From Phallus indusiatus (lineage: Eukaryota > Basidiomycota > Agaricomycetes > Phallales > Phallaceae), in assembly GCA_027605045.1 (NCBI GenBank), contig JAQFWX010000034.1, positions 124,001 to 188,000 on the forward strand: 64,000 bases of DNA, in the 5' to 3' direction. Every line of letters begins with the position of its first letter. Position 1 is the first letter of the stretch. The notes below the pieces were generated by a model, which searched no databases, was not told where the DNA came from, and was given only the letters and a program-made list of their open reading frames with translations. Position numbers and translations under genes: made by a program. Shown here piece by piece: positions 57,559 through 64,000 of this stretch.

Positions 57559-59378
57559 GTCAGATGTGATTTGATTTGTTACATAAAAGGGTGTAGTGAA
57601 ACTGTGTAAGAGAAGGGCAGAACGAATTGGTAATCGAATTTTTTCGTATATGAGTATTCGGACATATATAAATGTCCTTTTGGACCTATGGACGAGAAGC
57701 ACGGTCTATTCATTGTATATGTACTGATCCTGGACCGAAAGTTCCCGGTGCAATGAGATCGGACCCCGTTTTAGGTGTTGATATCAGTTCGCCCTCCACA
57801 TGATCACTAGGAGTAAAGGTTAGTGTTGACGAATTTAATTTTCCTCTACTCATTAGAGGCCGTTTTGAATTTTCACGACAGATCCGCTAATACTTATGAA
57901 ACTTTTCCGAAAGAAGTATTTGGTCACCGATTTTCTTGCTCGCCGATGACACCAATAGCATCTTCATGTATCTTGATGAAATCATAGATGCCGAAATGAA
58001 AATTAGTCTACCTTTTGGGCTTAAAAGAATTACGAGTACGCAGGTTATGTATGAGCGAAAAGTTCTCTCCGAATACTGAACAGTGAAGATGATGATAGAA
58101 GATCCCGTTTATGACGTTAAAGTCAGAGATTTGAATTTAGACGATATAAATGATGAACTGTCAAGTTGATTAATGAATTACGAACCATGTGTCTCGGCCA
58201 AATGCAATCCTCTTTTCAAAAGGCTACGTCGACATGGAGTTCAAACTGCACGCGCGCTTTTTATTTTGGCGCTCGATTCTCAAGCGTTCACTATTCCGCT
58301 TACCAATATTCGCAAACTTCCGGGCTAGCACCGCGCCTCACTTTTTTCCAGTTGCCTGCTCGCACCCTTTCTGGTCAGCATTCTTACTAGCTCAAGTAGA
58401 CAGTTTTAATGCCGATTGCGATTTAAATGAATCAGGCGTAGGATTTGAGAAAGCTGATAATGACGGCGAGAACGCATAATTGGTGTTCAATAAGGCGTCT
58501 TTGTTTTGGTTTGAAACTTTACAGCATGTCGGAGAGCTGGTGATGTTAGGCATGTACACAAATTACGAAGCATTATTGTTTTGGTTTGCTCATTGAACAT
58601 TTTTTAGGATCTCATATTCATCATAAAGGAGTTATTTCATCTATTACTATCGTACGGAGGTGGATGAGATTAAGTCGAATAAACCGGACTAATTTACGTC
58701 GTGCAGGTAGGCACCACTTATCCGCGCGGTGTTGCCTCGTTATTCAAACATTTCAATAGTTAGAGTACACAGTTGAGACAAAAAGACCGGTGAAATTAAC
58801 ACAACGTTGTTCCCCATCCCAATCTCAGCCTCCGGACGACCTTTTTCAGTTTGAATCACTCTATTCCTACTTGCAATCTCATCATCATACTTCATCGCCC
58901 TCATATTGATTCTCCCGACGCACGCAGCGTCACCTACTTATACATCGTCGTGGTTATCACGGTCCATCCTCGGTCCTAAAGGCGCAGGCGCAAAAGGTGA
59001 CGGGGATGCAGTGGATGAGGGAACAAAATTTGGGATGAAAGGCGAGAAAAGAGAACAGAAAGAAGGATAGGCTCAGCATCATCGTCGTTGCCAGCAGTTC
59101 AAAAGTCACCGTCTGACTGTCGCTACAGAATACATCGTTTCGGGGAGTTCAAACTACTACTAATAACAAGGAAACGCTATTATCAGGTTTTTGCGCAAGT
59201 TGAGCCAAACTGGGTTGGTTCAACTTGGTTGTGAACCTGCTGTGTATTACAATCATCTCGGTGTGAAAATTACGCGAGCACTTAGAAGTCTCGATGTTCT
59301 CGACATTGATATCCCTTCCCTTAAAAAAGATTACATTATCCTAAATTCAAAACTAAGTTATTGTACGAATCCTACAGC
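57559..59378. other. Long intergenic stretch
   Basis: TATA-like sequences just upstream of S3 (near 57664) and two overlapping short frames at 58166-58479 without recognisable content. No gene supported. Confidence 0.5.
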
Positions 59379-60944
59379 TCAGATCCTCTTTAATAAACAT
59401 CTAGATCTTTTAATTTCTGTTTGTTTAAACCGAATTCCCAGCTCCTCGATTTTTTCAACAACTGTTGGATGAATGAATAAAAAGTTCTTCAGCTCGAGGT
59501 CCTTCAATGGTTTACTGCCAGCGCCTGTTCTAGCGTGTTGCACCTTTGCCATAAGTTTGGGCACGAATTGCGGCTTCCAGAGCAGATTATAGTATGAACT
59601 GTGGTACGTCAATCGTTCCAAGCGGGGAAGTCTTTGTCCAACCATCAGAAGCTCACATGTCAATCCAAAGCTGCGGGAGCGTAATACACTCAGATGAACG
59701 ACGGTATGAAAATTGTACAGAATTCTGCCTAGGAATGCGTGATACTTGTTCTCAGATTTGTTGAATTTCATAGGTCCAAAATCCACTATTAGTTCGACAA
59801 GGTTCGTGGCTCGCCTTAAGTGAGTATATAAAGCGATATATTGTGATGAATACTCGAATGAAATGTGGAAGGAATTTGGGGGCGGTAATGTCCAATGATC
59901 GTCCATACTTTTATTCGAACGAGAAACCGATGTGTGGAAATGGTTGAAAAAGTCACAGTCTTCTTCGGAAAGACCTGTAGATATGCAAGCAACGGGTTTT
60001 TTTGGAAGGAAAAGAGCATATTGATTATGGCACGGAGCAATACGGAAACTCTTCATGATTGAGAGATCAACGCCATCCAAGTGATCCCACCGATACATCC
60101 CAGGAACAATTGGAAAAACGCCCAAATAACTCAAGGTCGGTGCCTGTATTGGACAAAGCTCATATACCGTGGGATCTAAGCTGAGCATTCGCAAGTTCGG
60201 TAGATTTATAACAGGGGAAAGCGGGTAGAGAAGTTCACGTTCCCCTGCAATTAAATTCAGAATTCGGAGATTAGGCAGAGTTTTCAGAACATGGGAAAGG
60301 ACGTAAGAATCGAGAGCAAAGCGCGAGACATTTAGCTTAAGCCATTCAAGACGATCTAAGCCTTGTGACATCTCTCTGTAGAGTAGCGGCGTCGACAACT
60401 CGAAGAGCCGGGGATTAAGAGAAGAAAGAAATCTAGTGAGAGAGTTTTGATCTTTGTCTGATAAACTCCCAGAAAATCTCGACAGAATTAAATTGTCCAG
60501 TTGCGCAATGTTCTCTCCTGCCGAGAAATCAATATATGGAAGTTTGTCAAGGAATAAAGTCCTGATTTGAGAGTTCTTGAAGTAGAGTATAGACGATGTT
60601 GCGTGAAGGAATGTATTTCGGAATGCTAAGGGGTGATCATAGAATATCATGTCCAACTTGACGTCTACCACGCATGATTTAGATCGGAGAATGACATCTC
60701 GTGTGAATTCGTGATAACACTTGAAAATGGTTTTATGTTCTATAATGGTCCAGAATCTTGGCGTGTTAAACACGATAGAACGCCATCGACGACAGACCGA
60801 GGATAATGGCAGATAAACATAGGGGTTCTTGAACGTAGAAGGACCTAGCAGCAAAAAAATCATAATCAGAATTTCAGCAGGAAGTTTTCGATTGATCAGG
60901 GAGGTGTCTTTATGTACACTCCGTCGAATCTTAACAAGAGGCAT
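59379..60944 (-). CDS. F-box protein with LRR-like C-terminal region
   Basis: A single-exon minus-strand frame of 521 residues from the ATG at 60944 (an in-frame GTG lies ten codons upstream). Residues about 20-60 form an F-box: LPAEILIMIFLLLG, then YLPLSSVCRRWRSIVFNTPRFW. The rest has Leu-rich segments of the LRR-like type common in mushroom F-box proteins (NLRILNLI, NLRMLSLD, RLERLTYH). It is expected to work as a substrate adaptor for SCF ubiquitin ligases by binding Skp1 through the F-box; the target is unknown. Such genes are highly expanded in agaricomycetes. No introns are needed. Confidence 0.8.
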   Translation of the reverse strand: MPLVKIRRSVHKDTSLINRKLPAEILIMIFLLLGPSTFKNPYVYLPLSSVCRRWRSIVFNTPRFWTIIEHKTIFKCYHEFTRDVILRSKSCVVDVKLDMIFYDHPLAFRNTFLHATSSILYFKNSQIRTLFLDKLPYIDFSAGENIAQLDNLILSRFSGSLSDKDQNSLTRFLSSLNPRLFELSTPLLYREMSQGLDRLEWLKLNVSRFALDSYVLSHVLKTLPNLRILNLIAGERELLYPLSPVINLPNLRMLSLDPTVYELCPIQAPTLSYLGVFPIVPGMYRWDHLDGVDLSIMKSFRIAPCHNQYALFLPKKPVACISTGLSEEDCDFFNHFHTSVSRSNKSMDDHWTLPPPNSFHISFEYSSQYIALYTHLRRATNLVELIVDFGPMKFNKSENKYHAFLGRILYNFHTVVHLSVLRSRSFGLTCELLMVGQRLPRLERLTYHSSYYNLLWKPQFVPKLMAKVQHARTGAGSKPLKDLELKNFLFIHPTVVEKIEELGIRFKQTEIKRSRCLLKRI

Positions 60945-61914
60945 TCTGTGCTGACGAGGCGACGATGAGCCCACTCTCGTGGCTGAGCTCTGAGGTTACA
61001 TACTAAAGGAGGTACGAAAGCGTGATGCGTGATGCGTGACGCGTGACGTCACCGCTGTAAGCCAAGCCAGGGTTGACAAACGGATAACGCATGTCAGACA
61101 GTCAGATCACAAGCGCTAACCCTAATATTCCTTTGTTCCCTCAATGGGCGGAGACCTTTCGGCTGAAACGCTTTGCAACAGTTTTGTATTTCGAATTCGA
61201 ACTCAAGTACGTATACTCAAGCGTTTCCAATAGAGATATTTGAACCGCAGCAGGAGAATTCTTGTTTCCAGGTGCTTCTTCACGAAATGAAGGGGTTCGC
61301 CACTTCTGCCTCTTTTTGGGTATAAATATTTGTTCGTTATGCGTCACCCTTAAACGTTTAAACCACCTGATCTAAAATAGCTCAGTGATTCGTAGTTGAC
61401 TCCAAAGAAAGTCTAAACGTTGACTGTCGGAAGTTTTCTGTGGTTTGGTGTAGACTTAAAGCTTGAAGCTTGGAAGATTCACACACTACACATTTCACCT
61501 GACTGCATTGTCCAAATTACGCAAATTTGCAAAAGCGGGGTAGGAAAAAGAACATTAGAGAAATTAAAAGGTCACGGATTTACAACAAAGTATGTACTCG
61601 GCTTGACAAGGACTAATCGGCGATGACTCGATTCGAACAGCCGTCTCCGAGATTTCACCGAAAGCGTTATCAAAGACTAATTACTGACGTTAATTCAGGC
61701 AACATAAGTCGGACCCGACATGCCATCTGTCATTTTGACAATCTCCCCACAACCGTACCTACAGGCGAATTACGTTCAAAAGATAGCGTGGAGCTGAGCT
61801 GTGAAAACCGAGCTTCGCCGCTCTTCTTGTTTACCCAATCACCCATAAAAAGCAGCTGAGATTTCCCTCCGACCGGATTTCGAACTCTCTCAGGCCCGGT
61901 GAACTGAAACGACA
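60945..61914. other. Divergent intergenic region between F-box gene and MFS gene
   Basis: Holds the GCGTGA repeat cluster at 61020-61051 and two short frames (61420-61626, 61623-61859) with no recognisable content. Confidence 0.5.
61020..61051. repeat. Tandem GCGTGA(T/C) cluster upstream of F-box gene
   Basis: Four consecutive GCGTGA units ending in a CRE-like TGACGTCA core, 76-107 bp upstream of the F-box start codon. The half-site GCGTGAC is the same as in the palindromes of the oxygenase-like array. Confidence 0.5.
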
Positions 61915-64000
61915 ATGTCGACAACCATCTTGGAGTCCGTAGCTGCCTCAGTAGACGTTCCTCGGACTGAAAGCATCATTTTGAAGAACCTACGACCTGT
62001 TCATGTCAATAGAACCCTTACGAAAGGAGACGACGACGCTCTTTCGGCTGATGTTTACGAGACGGGCGTCGCCACTAGCACCAGCATCACACCACCGGTA
62101 TTTACGACTCGTAGTCAGCGTCAGCTAGACCCGGCAGTGATTGCGAGGATAAAACGCAGAGAGAATTTCCAGTTTGCGGCGTTATGTGTCCCGTTGTTTA
62201 CGGCTGGATATAACGATGGTTTGATTTTCCGACGAAGATGCACATAAATTGATACTCACAGAAATAACATACAGGTTCGACTGGTCCGCTTCTTCCTACA
62301 ATGCAGAAAAACTACCATGTATGTTTGAATTTGGGCCGTACATGATAAGTGACCGATTTGGGTTTTAGCTGAATTTCACGATTGTTTCATTGATCTTCGT
62401 CGGCAATTGTATCGTAAGTGCCCCGGTTCTCTTCTCCATAATTTCCATAAAATCTTAAAAACCGTGAAACAGGGGTATGTGTCCGGGGCATTTTCAAATG
62501 TCTGGCTTACTGAACGACTCGGGTTTGGAAAGGCGAGTGTGTAGGCTGTGTCCGTATTTGCGTAAATGCTAATATTGGATTCGGAACAGACCATCACACT
62601 TGGTAATTACTCCTCACAGTTCCTGGGGGCTCTTTTTACTGATATTCCACCGCAGGGTCTTTTATCCAAATCTTAGGATATGCATTGATGATTCCCAAAC
62701 CACCTTTCCCCGTCTTCGTATTAGGATACGTTTTGAACGGTTTTGGAATCGCCTTACAAGTACGTTTCGCGATGTGATTTTCAAAAGTCTATTCATGTTT
62801 TATTTTCATTAGGAAGCCCAAGCCAATGGCTTCGTAACTACATTGTATGATAGTACAACAAAAATGAATTTCCTTCACGCCGCATATGGTCAGTTTCTCC
62901 AATTATCATACATGATTGAGAGCTCAATTTCAGGTGTAAAGGGTTTGGTGCACTTACAGCGCCGCTCATAGCCACGCAATTTGCCGGTTTCAAACAGTGG
63001 TCTTTATATTATTGCACAAGTCTCGGTCTTTCTATTTTCACTTTTGCTGTTCTCGCTTTCGTCTTCAAATTCAAGACACAAGAAAGTAAGCTTACCAATC
63101 AACCTTTTAATTCAGTAATTGATATATTGCACGTAGTTTTACTTACCGACAATGGACATCCACCTAGCGACAACGCGGCTCAGGCATCACAGCATAGCAC
63201 TATTAGACAAATCATGAGTTTGGGGGCAGTCCATACTATGGCCATTTATTTATTAGTATACGTCGGCGTTGAGGTCACTCTAGGAGGTAATGACGTATAC
63301 TACAAATGCATTTATATTGTCGTTGACTTATAATCTAGGTTGGATTGTTACGTATATCATCGATAAACGCGGAGGTGGTCCAAGTTCCGGATATATTTCT
63401 AGTGGCTTCTTCGGTGGTACGTACATGTGACTCAAATTTCAAACGGAGCAGGGGACTAATTTGAAGTACTTTCAAGGTATAGCATTAGGCCGCATGCTTT
63501 TGCACTCTCTATCTCGGTTTATTCCCGAAAAACATACCGTATATCTCTATGCCATATTATGTCTTGCGTACGCTCTTTGTTTCGTCATGTTGAAACATGT
63601 TACTCATAGACAAGTAGCCTTGAGCTGACAATCTGGCTCGTGCCGTCCCTCATTGGAAATGCGATTAGCGTCTCGTTTATTGGATTTTTGTTAGGACCTT
63701 TATACCCAGTTACAATGAATCAAGCGGTGCGTGTAATTTTCTGCTTCTAACGACGACCCATTAACCATATCTAATATTATTCTGTACAGAGTCAAGTCAT
63801 TCCTCAGCGATTGCTGACAGGAAGTATTGGATGGATGGCCGGTAAGTACATTATGATCTTTTTTTCTACATTTCATGAACTAATGGGCTGCACTTTTTCT
63901 CAGGATTTGGGCAAGCAGGAAGCGCACTACTTCCCTTCATAACTGGTGCTTTGGCAAACAAATTTGGAATAAGCAGTTTACAGCCCTTGTAGGTCTCTCG
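61915..64000 (+). CDS. MFS transporter, 3' end beyond the window
   Basis: Fourteen exons in the window: 61915-62218, 62275-62318, 62369-62413, 62473-62532, 62590-62602, 62656-62759, 62813-62888, 62942-63085, 63137-63286, 63339-63416, 63477-63567, 63618-63726, 63790-63841, and from 63904 to a donor after 63988. All phases agree. The protein has a polar N terminus of about 85 residues, then membrane segments with words typical of fungal MFS general-substrate transporters: AGYNDGSTGPLLP, GYVLNGFGIALQEAQANGF, HAAYGFGAL, YVGVEVTLGGW, FLLGPLYPVTMNQ, GSIGWMAGFGQAGSA. One exon is only 13 nt and the intron before it would use a GC donor. It probably carries a small metabolite or sugar; the substrate cannot be read from the sequence. 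Confidence 0.85.

Noticed and set aside
58166..58479. Two overlapping frames that might be a small gene
   Set aside because: No recognisable content, no clear start context, and both frames compete for the same bases.
1..64000. CRISPR arrays, rRNA genes, prokaryotic-type operons
   Set aside because: No regularly spaced repeats, rRNA words or closely packed intronless gene strings were seen; intron structure shows a eukaryotic nuclear sequence.

Overview
The window looks like nuclear DNA of a filamentous basidiomycete, most likely an agaricomycete (mushroom). The genes are broken by many short introns of about 45-65 nt with GT-AG ends and a few GC-AG ends. The gene families are typical of that group: a C2/NACHT/WD40 STAND protein, an F-box protein, very long fungal Fe(II)/2-oxoglutarate (2OG) oxygenase-type proteins, and solo LTRs of retrotransposons. 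Exon models were built by hand from splice signals, reading frame and comparison among the paralogs in the window; no RNA or database evidence was available.

Layout. 1-8.4 kb: one unassigned open frame, then a repeat-rich zone with three solo LTRs (one nested in another) that flank two broken pieces of the gene family that follows. 8.4-34.4 kb: an array of six near full-length paralogs of about 1,020-1,140 residues (here B1, B2, C, D on +, E on -, F on +). Each has a 2OG-oxygenase-like domain near the N terminus and a long fungal-specific C-terminal region, and each is preceded by the same palindromic element around GTCACG...CGTGAC. B1, B2 and F keep the complete iron-binding H-x-D...H set. 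C, D and E have lost the Asp and the distal His together, so the array mixes probable enzymes with probable pseudo-enzymes. B1 carries a solo LTR inside an exon, C carries one in its upstream region, and E is an inverted copy. Orphan 3' ends of lost copies lie beside D and E.

35.4-44.0 kb: two of three paralogs (S1, S2; S3 lies at 56.3-57.6 kb) of a Ser/Pro-rich, lineage-specific family with a conserved N terminus, conserved intron positions and a small conserved C-terminal domain. Between them is an unassigned gene (38.6-39.8 kb) split by another solo LTR. 44.9-45.2 kb: a small unassigned gene. 47.6-49.5 kb: a secreted type-B carboxylesterase in five exons. 50.2-56.1 kb: a C2-NACHT-WD40 STAND (NLR-like) gene in twelve exons. 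59.4-60.9 kb: an F-box/LRR-like gene on the minus strand. 61.9 kb to the window edge: a many-exon MFS transporter cut off by the end of the window.

The strongest biological signal is the oxygenase-like array: tandem and inverted duplication, a shared promoter element, coordinated loss of metal ligands in one subclade, and repeated LTR insertion, one of which may have created an intron. I see no sign of an operon-like pathway; the flanking genes appear functionally independent.
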